Part shown: in pieces, positions 52,213 through 63,675 of the stretch
How positions within the stretch are numbered: the stretch's first letter is position 1
Layout of the letters: each line of letters opens with the position of its first letter
Origin: Chlorella sorokiniana
Lineage: Eukaryota; Chlorophyta; Trebouxiophyceae; Chlorellales; Chlorellaceae
DNA: 64,000 nucleotides
Direction: 5' to 3'
NCBI GenBank assembly: GCA_025917655.1
Contig: CP084609.1
Location: forward strand, 1,798,001 to 1,862,000
The notes under the pieces: generated by a model
What the model was told of the DNA's origin: nothing
The model's input: the letters and a program-made list of their open reading frames with translations, nothing else
The model's database searches: none
Translations under genes and position numbers: made by a program

Positions 52213-54431
52213 TCAGGCAGCACTCAGCTGCACCGCTTGGTCAGCCAGCGCCGCCGCCAGCCTGGCCTGGATGCTGCGGAGCCGCGCCGCCACCTCTGGC
52301 CGAGCCGTGCCGCCCACCGCCGCCGCCGCCGCGCCAGCTGCAGCTCCCGCCGAAGCGTGGTGCGGCAGAGCCAGGCCCGACAGGCGGCGGGCGGAGGAGG
52401 CCTTGGGGGCGGCGACGTCGCCGCCGCAGGCAAGCGCCGCCGCTGCTGCGGGCGGCGGCCGCGGGCAGCGCGCGGGCGCTGCCCGGGCGGCTCGGCTGCA
52501 GCCGCCACGCCGGCCGCCGCGTTTCGCCGCGCGCAGGGCTCTTGACGCGGGCTGCTCACGGCGCCGTGCACGCCGCTGATGGGGCTGCCGCTGGCGCTGC
52601 CGTCGCTGGGCGTCGCGTATTCGTCTGCCTCTGAGCTGGAAGGGGATGGCAGGGCGCCCCCTGCACCTCCCCTCTGGCCCCCAGCCCGAGCCCGGTCCCA
52701 CGCCTGACACCGCAGCCGCCGCCGCTGGCGCTCCGCCGCCGCCTGCTGCATCGTCAAGCTGAGCGGCAGCCGCCAGCTGCGGCAGGCCCAGCGTCAGGGC
52801 AGCGCTGCGCACGAGGCTGAGCAGCGCGGCGCGGGCGGCGGCGCAGCGCCCGCCCAGCTCCCCTTCCTGCTTGGGGGAGGAGAGCAGGCAGCCCTTTGCA
52901 AGCGCTAGTTGCGGGGCACCAGAGCAGCGCATCCAGACAGTTGCAGGCAGGAGGCTGCCTGCAGCAGCCTGTGAGACCCCGGCTGTGGCAGCGGGCCCGC
53001 AGGCGCCGCCGCCGTCGGCCGCTGCCAGACAAGAGCAGCCGGCCCCTGCGCGTTTCAGAGCCCCAAGCTCCCACCCCCGCCCCCACCACACACACACACA
53101 CAAAACACACCCACCTCCTCCTGCTGCGCCTCCAGGCTGGCCTGCAGCGCGGCCGCCAGCAGCTCCAGCTGTTGCAGCTCGGCGCGGCGGGCTTCGGACG
53201 AGCGCTGCAGACACGTGGCCTTGCGGGGTGCGCTCGGCACTGCTGCTGTGGCTGTAGCACATAGGCACGGCGCCGATCCGAGCCTCTTGATCACTTGAAA
53301 CCCCACCCAGCCCCACCACCTCCCCATCACGTCCGCAGCTCAAAACGCGACCGCATGTGTGCCTGCCTTTGAACAGACACCCTGCACCCCCCACCCCTCC
53401 ACCCACCTGTGCCTGGCCACACAGCTGCTGCATGCGAGAGGCGCGGCCGGCCAGCGCGTCGCGCCGCCCCTGCAGCGCGGCAGACGCGGCCAGCGCGGCT
53501 GCCAGCTGCTCGTGCTGCGCCGCGACGGCCGCTTCCAGCCGGCTGCGGGGCGGGGGGGCGGCGGGCGCGTCAGCAGCAGCAGAGCGGGGTGCTGGAGGGT
53601 CGGCATGAGGCCCGAGGCCGTCTGCCGGGGCTGGGGGCTCTCGCTGAGCAAGATGCGCATGCAGGACATGTGCAAGGTGGAGCAAGGCGCAGCAACCCAG
53701 GCCCCCATCACCCACCCACCTAATGTGCTGCTCCACCTGCCTCTGCTCAGCGCTGACCCGTGCCTGCCGTTGCGCCAGCTCCCCCGCCGCTCCTGCAGCG
53801 CAGCCAGCTGCGCCTCGGCCCACCGCTGCGCGCGCTGCGGCGGCGCCGCCCCCTCCTGCGCGCCGGCAGCGGCCTGCGGCGCCACCTGCGCCGGCCGCCG
53901 CCCGCCGCCGGCCAGCGGCGGCGGCGGCCCCGGCAGGCTGCCGCGGCGGGGTGTGGAGGCGCCGCACGCCACCAGCGCGTCTCGGTAGGTGGAGCCACCT
54001 GGTGGTGCGGGTGTGGAGTCTCGGGCGGCCGCTTGGTGGGGAGGTTCGGGTGTGCGGCGGGGCAGGGCGGCGGGGCCTGGCTGGCCGCGTGCAGAGTTGG
54101 GAGGCTGCTGCGGCGCGCCACGCGGCGTGCATGCGTCGGCGACTGGGCCGCTGCTGGCCCTGGAGGGCAGCCGCAGCTGGCTGAGGCCAGGCGCAGCTCC
54201 GCGGGCGTGGCTGCTGTCGCCTGCTGCCGGGCCGGCACAAGCTGCGCTGGGGCCGGCGGCGTTGCCTGCGGCTTGCCTCGTGCACTCAGCGGAGCTTGTG
54301 GCAGCCTGGAAGCGGCAGCGGGGGCTGCTCTGCGGAGCCGCGACTTTTGAAGAGTGAAGGCATTCTGCCGAAGCTCCTGCTGTTCTCTTTCCCCATCTTT
54401 GGCAGCTGCCGTTAAAGTGATGGGTGGTCAC
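52213..54431 (-). CDS. Ala-rich coiled-coil protein, function unknown
   Basis: I do not recognise a family. The first exon is open from 54431 (a GTG; no clear ATG was found, so the true start is unresolved). It encodes a Pro/Ser/Gln-rich disordered head with Pro-rich segments (STPAPPGGSTYRDALVACGA, GASTPRRGSLPGPPPPLAGG). Three coiled-coil blocks follow: QRWAEAQLAALQERRGELAQ and RQARVSAEQRQVEQHI (about 53850-53715), SRLEAAVAAQHEQLAAALAA and RRDALAGRASRMQQLCGQAQ (about 53560-53410), ARRAELQQLELLAAALQASL EAQQEE (about 53200-53115). A Ser-rich piece (SSSEADEYATPSDGSASGSP, about 52640) precedes the C-terminal helix EVAARLRSIQARLAAALADQ. The frame slips at a five-G run near 53785, again as if one G were lost. 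A cytoskeletal or scaffold role is only a guess from composition. Confidence 0.55.
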
Positions 54432-54650
54432 GCTTTGGGGTCAGACACAGGCAGCTCGATTTTTGGGTTGTGCTGCACCTGTACTGAAGGGACAATCATG
54501 AGGCAGCGGAATGCAGGTGGTTTCGATACTGCTTGCACCAATCGAGACAGCAGATTGAAAAGCTTGACTGCCACTTTCAGCCCGCTCGGAAGAACCCGAC
54601 CGCAGCGCAGCTTCCACCACCCCGCTGTAGGCGTGCAGGCTTGATCGCAC
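54432..54650. other. Compact divergent promoter region (coiled-coil gene / CPP1)
   Basis: Some 220 bp separate the two opposed gene starts. AT-richer than its flanks; no specific element recognised. Confidence 0.5.
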
Positions 54651-56040
54651 ATGTCAGCAGTGCTTGTAGCGGCACCTTGCAGGCAACCGGCAGCCCGCTG
54701 TCCTCTTCGGCCGCGCCGTGGGGACCTGCGACTCCCGGCCCACCGAAGAGCCGCCTGCCGGCCGTGCAGGGCCACCGGCTCAACAGGGGATTCAGAGGCT
54801 GGTGAGTGACCCGGCCGCGAAGGCCGGCAGGGCTGGTTCACGCCTCACCCACCCGCCACCGCCGTCAACTGCGCTGCCGCCGCCGGGTGTGCCTGGCCTG
54901 CAGGGCTGCCCCCGCGCTGACGCTGGGCGAGGCATACGCCATGCTGGGCCTGCGCGAGGGCTCCAGCTACGACGAAGTGCTGGCTGCCAAGAACAGGCTG
55001 TTGGAGCGGCACAGCGACGACTTTGATCGCCGCATGCAGGTCGGCAGGGGGTCGTGCTGCTGCTGCCTGCTGCTGCAGCTGTGACGGGCTTCACACACCG
55101 GCTGGGAGGCTCAGGCCTGCCTTAAGGAAAACTTTGCGTGGTACCAGTCAGGCTGGCTGCAAGCGTCGCCCAGCGGCCGCCCGCCGACGGGCAGCTTGGC
55201 GGTGGTGCGCGTCTGCCGGCGAGATCCGAGCACCCAGCTCTTGTGCCCTCAACGCAACGCCCGCAGGTGGAGGCCGCATACGACTTGATCTTCGCCAACC
55301 AGCTGCGCGCGCGGCTAACGGGCGACCTGCCTGTGTCCAGCAACGTGCGCTTTGCCGACGTGCGGCGGCGCGCGCGCCGCGCCGCCCGCCCCCGCCGGCG
55401 CCGCCCAGAAGGCGCAGCAGCTGCTGCAGTCGCTGCCGGGGGCGGCGTGGCGCTGGCGCGCCGCCGCCGCGCGCCGCGGCCACCGCCGCCGCCGTCTACG
55501 GCGGCTTGGCTGCCTGGACCCTGGCGCAGGGCCTGCTGGAGCCGTCCCCGGAGGCCGCCGCCGCCGACGTGCCCGGCGTGCAGCTGGCGCTGGCCACCGC
55601 CGCCTGCGTGTACCTGCTGCGCGACCAGAAGCGCGTGGGGCTGGGCAAGGCGGCGGCGCTGGCGCTGGCGGGGCTGGTGGCGGGCACGTTCCTGGGCGCG
55701 GCGGTGCAGTCCTGGCTGCGCGTCGACATCATCCCGCTGGGGGTGCGTTACACGCAGCGGCGGCGACGCTGCCTGCTTGCGACGGGGAAACCCATTACTC
55801 CGTTGGCGGCCAAGGCTCCTGCAGGCGCCGACAGGGCAGCCCCCTCCTGCGTGGTGCCCAGCACGGCCAGCGGCGGCCGTTGCCTGCTGACCCATCAGCC
55901 CTCCCGACCCGTCACCCTCGGTAACTCCTCCTCCCCGCCGCGCCTCCTCTCCTCCCCCGCAGAGCCTCTCCTCCCCCGGCATCCTGGTTGGCGAGTTCTC
56001 CATCGTCGCCCTGGCCGCCGTCTGCCTCTTCCTCGCGTGA
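54651..56040 (+). CDS. CPP1: CPP1-like plastid J-like membrane chaperone (protection of POR)
   Basis: CPP1 (CDF1, DUF3353) is a plastid membrane protein with a J-like domain; in plants it stabilises protochlorophyllide oxidoreductase, a chlorophyll-synthesis enzyme. The ATG at 54651 gives MSAVLVAAPCRQPAARCPLR, a good transit peptide. Exons: 54651-54801, 54904-55039, 55267-55742, 55963-56040. The J-like part reads LTLGEAYAMLGLREGSSYDE, VLAAKNRLLERHSDDFDRRM, VEAAYDLIFANQLRARLTGD, VSSNVRFADVRRR. Membrane helices follow: YGGLAAWTLAQGLLEPS, VPGVQLALATAACVYLLRDQ, RVGLGKAAALALAGLVAGTF LGAAVQSWLRVDIIPLG, and the conserved end SLSSPGILVGEFSIVALAAV. Exon 3 is one base short of in-frame and uses more than one frame in the Ala/Arg-rich linker (55370-55500). 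Exon 1 also does not join in phase, so the start is less certain than the family. Confidence 0.85.
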
Positions 56041-56650
56041 TGCGCGCGGCGGCGGCGTGGCGGTGCCGCGGGCGGCGCTGGGCGTGCCCGCTCCCATCCA
56101 GGGCCAGCCCCCGCTCTCAGCACCGCCCTGGCCCTGCACCCTGATCTTCCCGCTTCCTTGTTCCTTTCGGTTCGATTTGATGAGTCTCTTCCCACTCGCT
56201 CCGCTGCCTTCCCGCCGGGCGCCCGGGAGCGGGCCCGGCATGCCCCTCCCGCGCCGCCAACCTGCCCCACCACGCGCGCCTGTGGTGTGTCCACCCACCG
56301 TCCCTCTGGGCCCAACGCTGGCGCGTCCCCTGCCCGCCACAGTGCCATCCACTTCACACCTGCTTGGCCCGCCCACGCATGCACCGCATGCGGCGTGGAG
56401 GGGCCTGATTTCATCGCTGCGCTGCTGCCCTAGTGCACGCTCCTCTCCCTATCTGCCCACCTCCCCCGCTTCCCCCTTGTACATTAGAGCCGGGCCTGTC
56501 CCGGCCCGCGCACCCTGAGCCAGCAATCAATGCTGTAAGCTGTGTCGCTGGGGCAAAAGCACCTTGCAGGTTGTAGTGCCGCGCAGACAGGGCGCCAGCT
56601 TCAGGAGAATGGGTCAGTAAAGCCAGGGGCGGCAGGGTGTTGGCAATGCA
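56041..56650. other. Convergent 3' regions of CPP1 and the Ser/Pro-rich protein
   Basis: No supported coding sequence. A TGTAA lies at 56534-56538 (+). Confidence 0.55.
56534..56538 (+). promoter_or_regulatory. Polyadenylation signal TGTAA, CPP1
   Basis: Lies 494 bases after the CPP1 stop, giving a long but plausible 3' UTR. Confidence 0.6.
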
Positions 56651-56861
56651 TCAGCTCGCCCGCAACGGCAGCTGCAGGGGCCGCAGGATGCTGTGTGCTC
56701 GGCCGTGCACGTCCAGAGCGCGGCGCAGGGCGCCGTCACGCGGCCTGTCCCAGCCTGCCTGCCGTCGCTTGGGCGTGTGGTTCCCCACGGCACACCTGTC
56801 TACTTGGAGCACCCCGAACTCCCCTGCATCAATCGCAAGCTTGGCAGAGGGGCGCCAGTCC

Positions 56862-56900
<39 letters not shown>

Positions 56901-59597
56901 GTGTCTGCTGCCACAGGGTGCCCAAGAGGCGCTGACACGCTGAGCATAGGGCAGGCTGCGCCACATGGCAGCCTTGAAGCCGCCGCCCGCGGCACCCGCC
57001 ACCCTCAAGCGGGCTGCCAGCCGCACAGCTTGGTTCAGCGGCGCTGGCGACGTCCACCTCGAGGGGCGCCTCCGCCGCTCCAGCCTCTGCGCTGCGACCG
57101 GCATGCATCCTGTCTGTGCACGGCGCGCTGCCATCCATGGCATCGTTGCCTCCCAGCCTGCTCCGCTTGAGCTCTGCCTCCCCATAGCTGCTGTCGCCCA
57201 CGCCACACGCCCCATCCACTTCCATCGGCTCCTGCCAGCAGTCGCTGCGCAAGGGAGGCATCAGCAGGGGAAGAGGTCACCAACAGGCAGGCAGGCAGGT
57301 CGTGGGCGCAGCAGAGCACAGGGATACATCCTGGTTTCGCACTAGCATCGGGTCCGCGATGCTGGCGGCAGGCCGCGCAAGCAACCCATAACCAGGTTTG
57401 GGGCTACCAGCGCCTGGGCCCAAGGGCGATGCAAGGTAGAAACAGCAGCAAGTGAGGAAGGGCAGGCCGCCCACCTCAGCAGGGCCACAATGTCGGCGGC
57501 AAATGCGTCCCGCATGGCCGCCGCACGGTCCGTGGCGGGGCTCCGCAGCAAGCCCGCCCCTGCCAGCTGCAGCGTGCCTTCGCCCCCTGATGAGCCGCCG
57601 CTGGCGCCCGCGTGGTTGCTGCTGCCGCAGCTCTCGTTACGGGCAGCGGGCCACGACGAGGATCCTGGCCTGAACGCGACCGCTGCCAAGGGCACGTCGC
57701 TGGCATGCGGTTCGGCCACACCAGCTGCCTCCTCGGCTTCTGGCCGCAGCGGGCTCAACACCAGCGCGGGGATGGGCAGCAACCGCGACAGGGGATGCTC
57801 GGTGCTGGCAACGAGCGGTGGTGAGGCAGCCGCAGGCAGGTGGCCGCCGGTCATGAATGAGAGAAGGGCGGCACTGCTGGCGTCTTCAGGTCGATGGGCA
57901 GGCGGAGCCGCGCGGCAGCAGCCGCCTTCCTCCAAGGCATCGCCCCCAGTCCAACCGGACACGCGGAGCGGGCTGCCTTGGTATGCTGCTGCCTGCTGCC
58001 GCTCTGGCTGACAAGGCGGAGAGCCTGCCGATGCGCCCGCCGTGGCATCCATGCCGGGGCGGCGAGGGGAGGCCAGGTGCCCCTTGAAGAGCCGCCACTC
58101 GCCGCAGGGCTGCCTCTGCTGCTGGCCCTGCTGGCCCTGCTGCGCCTGCTGGCCTGCGCCGGGAGAGCACGGCTCCTGGCGATGCTCGCCAGGCGTGCAG
58201 GAGCCTGGGAAGAGCTGTTTGGGGGCCAGCCCCAACCCCTCACCCCCTCGGGGCTGAGCCTGCGCCGCTGCAGCTCCTGGCCGGCGGCTGCCAGCGCTGC
58301 AGCGCGGCTCGGCGCCCAGGCGGCTGGGGCCGCGGGCTGGCCGCTCAGGCGTCTTGCGCTTGCCCCGCTTGGTGGGGGAGGGGAAGGTGGGGCCGGTGCC
58401 GTCGCCGGCTGCAGCAGTGCGGGGCACCCGCCGGTCCCACTCCCGCAGCGCCCGGTCGCCAAGCTTGAGCAGGGTGCACACCTTGCGCACCACGCCGCGG
58501 TCGCTGAGGGTCTTCAAGTTGGTGCGGGAGGTGTCCTCCAGAGCCTTTGTGAGCTGCCGGGCAGGAGGAATGGCAGAGGCATGTGAGGCTTTTTGTGACG
58601 ACTTGAGGAAGGCCTGACACAAAGACAGCCTGGGCCAGCAGCCATGCCCCCGAGAGGGTCACCTGCTTCAGCTTCTGCGCCTCTTTCACCAGGCTGGCGG
58701 CATTGGCGGGAGGGCCACCATCGGCGGCAACATCAGCAGCCTCTCGTCTGCACACACACACCAAACACCCCGCAGGCAATAGGTAAACAGCTGCCATGCA
58801 GGGGGAAAGGGCCATAGGAGGCATGTAAGCAGGAGGCACCATGCGTGGCTCACAGTTGGGGCATGAGACGCCTGTGTCGGCGGTTGATCAGGTCTCGTGC
58901 GCTGGTGGGTGCAAAGCCCAGCTTGCCCGGCGCAGAGCAGCTCTTGACGGTGAGGGCAAACAGGCAGCAGGCCGTCACGTTGATGCTCTCCTTGCTGTAG
59001 TCTTCTGTCAGGTGGCGCTCCACGTAGTCGTTCATCAGAGCCTGCAGCCTTAAGCTCTGCAAGAGCAAGGGGGATGGTCGGGAGGCGAGCAGACAGGCAG
59101 GAAGGGATGTGGCGCCGCCAGGAGCCCTGCCATCTCCGCACCCGTCTTATAGAGGCGGCGCAAATGCAGTCTCTATGTCCTCAATGCGGCAGGGAGGCTG
59201 GCCATTCTCCACGGTTCAACGCGACAAGTTGCTTGCCAATCGGCGCCCATTGCCAACATTGACTTCCCGCCCCATCCCACCTTGGCAACCATCGAGCTCT
59301 GCTAGCGTTTCGTTCAACCATCGACCAAGGGGCGGAGGGGGGCCGCTAGGGGGCCGAGGCGGAGACCGTCACTGCTGTTCCGAGTGGTGTCGCTGACTTT
59401 GCTGCAAGGCCTGCAAACGTGATCAGAATGTAGGTCAACGTCGACTTATGCCGACAGCAGAGCGAGGCGCTTCGCCTGGCAGGTTGCATAAAGTCGCTCA
59501 GCACAGCACGTTGGCGCTGCCATTCTTTTCCCGTCCGGGGCAGCACGAATGTCTCACCAGCCTGGGCAGCGAGCATCAACACCCTTTCAATTGCCAT
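56651..59597 (-). CDS. Unrecognised Ser/Pro-rich protein with helical N-terminal region and polyQ
   Basis: Gene limits are approximate. A possible first exon starts at ATG 59597 (MAIERVLMLAAQAGETFVLP). The next clear exon begins at a good acceptor near 59058: SLRLQALMNDYVERHLTEDY and SKESINVTACCLFALTVKSC. Then come PANAASLVKEAQKLKQ (about 58700) and KALEDTSRTNLKTLSDRGVV, RKVCTLLKLGDRALREWDRR (about 58545-58430). This helical stretch recalls the TFIIS N-terminal/LEDGF-IBD type of fold, which binds transcription factors, but the likeness is weak. A basic segment (PSPTKRGKRKTPERPARG) looks like a nuclear localisation signal. The large central exon (about 58420-57480) is disordered. Late exons encode ELKRSRLGG and, after a CAG run, SAKLAIDAGEFGVLQVDRCA up to the stop at 56651-56653. 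A nuclear role is inference. Confidence 0.45.
56863..56900 (-). repeat. (CAG)12-13 trinucleotide run, read as polyglutamine
   Basis: An uninterrupted CTG run on the plus strand, read as Gln codons by the minus-strand gene. The frame through it links to KLAIDAGEFGVLQVD. It could instead be intronic if that exon starts after the run. Confidence 0.85.
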
Positions 59598-59684
59598 CCG
59601 CGGAAGGCAACTTGAACAGCTGGAGGCGCCGCTCTTCAAGCCTGCAGCCTTGCCTGCCTGAGCGGGCTTGGCAAGGGCCGCAGC

Positions 59685-62600
59685 ATGCTGTACTCAGATC
59701 GTCCCGCCGTATGGCTGGGCGCGGCAGCCGCTGCAGGGGCCACCCTGTGGCTGGTGCGGCGGCGTGCTGCTGCCAGCGGCGGCTCCGACCCCCTGGCCAC
59801 CGGCTTTGAGGCTTACCTCAAGAACAAGGAGGTGGGGCGCAAGCCGGAGGATCAGAAGCAGGCGAATCATGCGCCCACCAGCTTCGAGGCGTACCTGCGC
59901 CAGCCCGCAGCAGCGCCCGCGTCCGGCGGCGGCGGCGTGGCCGCCTCGGCCGCCGCGCCCGCCGCCCCCACCGCCAAGCCCGTCACGCTGCTGTACGGCA
60001 CCGAGTACGGCTTCAGCAAGGAGGTGGCGGAGCGTGCGTGCGGCGGCGGCGCTGCGCAGCGCCGACGGCGGCGCCGCCTTCTGGCCCAGCCTGCTGGACA
60101 TGGCAGACCTGCCGCAGGGCCTGCCCTCCCTGCCCGCCTGCCAGGCCCTGCTCGTCGTCTGCTCCACCCAGGGCGACGGCGTGCCCCACAGAGGCCCGCG
60201 ACTTCTGCGACTGGCTGGCCAGCGGCGGCGACGCGCCGGCGCTGGGGGCGCCGTGCGCTTCTCCGTCTGCGCACTCGGCGACAGGTGCGGCGGCGGGCGC
60301 GTGCACGCCCAGCTCGCTGGCTTTTCAAGCCGCGTGGCGGCGTCGGTGGGGCCGTGCAGCGTGGGCTCTTTGGCACCCCAGCACCCGTGGCTTCTGCCTT
60401 TTCCGGGGCAAGCAGCGACGCGCGGCGGCCGGGCCGCAGCGCCGCGCTTCCAGCCGGGCCCCGCCTCTCCCAGCTCCAGCTTGCTGCCTCTTGCTAACCT
60501 CCAGCTCCCTGCTCCGTTGATGACTGCGCGCTTTGGCGCCACCCGCCGCCCTCCCTCCGCCGCAGGTCCTACCAGCACTTCTGTCGCTGCGGTCGCACGC
60601 TGGACGCGCGGCTGGAGGCGCTGGGGGCGCCCGCCTGGCGCCACGCGTGGACGTGAACAAGGAGGACTTCGGCGCCATAGACGGCTGGATAGAGGCCGTG
60701 CTGGGCGCGCTGCGCTCCGCCCCGCTGCGCTCCGTGGCGGAGCTGGGCGGCGGCGGCGGTGCGGCGGCCCCCGCCGCCGAGGGCAGCGCAGCCCCCACCA
60801 AGCGGTGAGCCCCCACGCGCGGCGGCCGCTGCTGCCACCCCATATCCTCACCACCTGCGTGCCACCGAGCACGCTGTGCCTGCCCGCAAGCCTGGCGCCG
60901 ATCTGCAGCTGGGCCCGCTCCCCTCCCCGCCCCTCGCCGCGCGCAGGTGGAGCAAGTCGCGGCCGTTCATGGGGCGTGTGGTGGCGGTGGAGGGCCTCTG
61001 CACGCTGTCTGCCGCCGACGACAAGAACACGGTGCGGGTGGAGGTGGATCTGGGCGACTCCGGCCTGCGCTACACCCCCGGCGACGCTCTGGGCGTGTGG
61101 CCCTCCAACTGCCCCCAGGTGGGTGGAAGCCTCCAAACCCGCCTGTCGCTTGAACCTGTGGCCGTGCATGTGCACGCCGCCGCCTCTCCCTGAAGCCGGG
61201 GGGGGCGTGCCTGCCCGCCTGCACTACGCGCCGCCCTCTCGCGCAGGCTGCGGCCCTGCCTGTCTGCGCCCGTGGTTTTGTTGACGGCTGCTTGCGCGCC
61301 TGCTTCCCCCTTTGGCCGCAGGCTGTGGATGAGCTGCTGGGGGTGCTGGGCGCCGACGGCGGCCTGCTGGTGCAGCGCCCGCCATGGCACTACGCCGACC
61401 CGCTGCTGCAGGAGGGGGCCAGCTCGCTGCCGCTGCGCGACGCCCTCGCCCGCTGCTACGACCTGCGCCAGCCGCGCCCGAGCTGCTGCGCCTGCTGCAC
61501 GCTGCCCTGGGGGCGGCCCCCGGCCGCCGGCGCCGCCGCCCGGCGCTGCCAAGTCGGCTGCGGTCCATGTGAGGGCCCGCGACAGCGCCAGCGAGCTATC
61601 GGCCGGCCCGCCCTGCGACCTGTGTGCCGACGGCTGCTTGGCAGACCGCCTTGAGGTGAGGCCCTGGGGTGCGCTGGGCGCTGCGGGTGTGCCGGCAACG
61701 GCTGGAAGGCTGGGAGGCAGGCATGGCCCGCCGCTGGGCGCTCCGTCACCTCGTCCGTGTCACCTCGTGATGCGCATGAGCGGCGGCGGGACCTGTCGCA
61801 AACCCAGCCAGAGCGTGCCGTGCCGCGCAGCGTTTGACCCTCCCGCTGCATGCGTGCCTGATCTGCCTGCTCTGCCTGCTCGCAGCGCCTGGCGGAGCTG
61901 CTGGAGGACGGCGCTGAGCTGGAGGCCTACCTGGCGCCACGTCACGTGGTGGACGTCCTGCGCGACTTCCGCCCTGCCGCCGCCCGCCTGGCGCCCGCCG
62001 AGCTGCTGGGCGCGCTGCGCCAGCTCCAGCCCCGCCTCTACTCCATCTCCTCCTCCCAGGTGCGCGCTCTATGTGGTTGCCGCAGGCTGCTTCTGGGCTG
62101 GCCCGCAGGCGGCGCAGGCAGCTTGGCGCTCGCTGCCGTGCGGTGGGCTCCGCGCTGCCTGGTGGCACGCGCTGCTTCCTGGCGCCGAGTCGGCGCCTGC
62201 GTCCGCAGCTCCGCCCAAGTAACTTGCCTCATCTCCCCTTCATGCATGTTTGCACTTATTAAAGACGCAACAAGACGCATGACCCCCTTCCCTGCCGCCC
62301 CTGCCCCCAACAAGCGCAGCTGGAGCACCCGCAGCGCGTGCAGGCCACGGTGGCGATTGTGCGGTACGAGTCGCTGGGCGCGCCCCGCCTCGGCGTCTGC
62401 TCCACCTACGTGGGCGAGCGGCTTGCTGTGGGGCAGGAGGTGCCGGTCTACATCCACAAGAACCCAGACTTCCGGTGGGTGTTTGGGGGAGGGGTGGGGG
62501 TGAGGTCCAGGTTGGGGTGTGTAGTGTTTGGGCAAACGCATCATGCCCAAACACATTGGCCTCGAGACCGGTTGCCCGCATGACGGTTGCGGGGCGGAAG

Positions 62601-63675
62601 GCACCGCATCAGATCCCTGCATCGCGCTGCGCACGCCGCGACCCCGCTGCCCCCGCCCGTCTCCACCGCAGGCTGCCCGCCGACCCGGCCACCCCCATTA
62701 TGATGGTGGGCCCCGGCACTGGGCTGGCCCCCTTCCGGGCCTTCATGCAGGAGCGCATCCTGGCGGCCGGGGTGAGGCGCTGACCTGATGGGGGAGCTGA
62801 GCCGTGCTGCCTGGCTCCAGCGCCCTCCGGGACCGTGCTTTACAGCTCCATGGCTCCAGGACCATGCCTGGGGCCTGCAGCACTCGGTCCAGCCTGGGAC
62901 AGCCGCCACAGCAAGCCGCCCTGCCTGCGCCACTGCCGCACTGCTGCATCAGGACCGCCCCGCTGCCCCGCTTGCATGGCCTGCCAGCGGGGCCCGCGGC
63001 CCTCTGCAGTTGCCGCATCACGACGCCATGCTGAAGGCAGCGAGCACCGCCGTCCCCTTCTCCAAAGCTCCCCCCACCCCCTCTGGCTGCAGGAGAGCGG
63101 CGCTGCCTTTGGGCCCTGCCTGCTCTACTTTGGGTGCCGCCGCCGCGACCAGGATTTCCTGTACGGGCCCCTGCTGGAGCGCTGGGCGGCGGAGGGGCGG
63201 CTGGAGCTGCACACAGCCTTCTCGCGGGAGCAGGTGGGCGGCGCGCCGCCGCTGCACCCGGCTGCTGCGGGCAGCGCTGCCCTGGCGCCCGCACGGGCCG
63301 CTGCCTGGCCGCGCGTGAGCGCCTGCGTCGTGGTGTATCCCTTCTCAAACACAGGCCTCTGTGCCCGCTGCCCATCCGCCCCACATGGCCACTCACGCAT
63401 GCACACACACGCTCACCGTGGCCCCCTCCCCCGCAGGCTCGCAAGGTGTACGTGCAGGACCGGCTGGCGGAGAGCGGCGCCCGCGTGTGGGAGCTGCTGC
63501 AGGCGGGGGGCCACTTCTACGTGTGCGGCGACGCGGGGTCTATGGCGGGGGCGGTGGAGGCGGCCCTGCTGCGCATCATCGAGGAGGGGCAGGGGCGGGC
63601 GCGGCGGCGGCGCAGGAGTACCTGGCTGAGCTGGCAGCGGCAGGGCGGTATCAACGGGACGTGTGGCTGTCGTGA
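59685..63675 (+). CDS. NADPH diflavin reductase of the cytochrome P450 reductase type
   Basis: Such enzymes pass electrons from NADPH through FAD and FMN to cytochrome P450s or related acceptors. The ATG at 59685 gives a membrane anchor ([19 protein letters not shown]), so it is probably held in the ER. A linker repeats a short motif ([21 protein letters not shown]). The FMN-binding flavodoxin part reads [54 protein letters not shown]. The FAD part reads [49 protein letters not shown] (about 62033) and [13 protein letters not shown]. The NADPH part reads [20 protein letters not shown] (about 62700), [40 protein letters not shown]. It ends YQRDVWLS, keeping the C-terminal Trp that stacks on FAD in P450 reductases. 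Frame slips occur near 60185 and 61490. A sulfite-reductase-type acceptor is less likely because of the anchor. Confidence 0.85.
62524..62554. repeat. 11-bp inverted repeat in a diflavin reductase intron
   Basis: The arms at 62524-62534 and 62544-62554 are exact reverse complements around a nine-base loop. Shorter than the two long intron hairpins and possibly chance. Confidence 0.7.
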
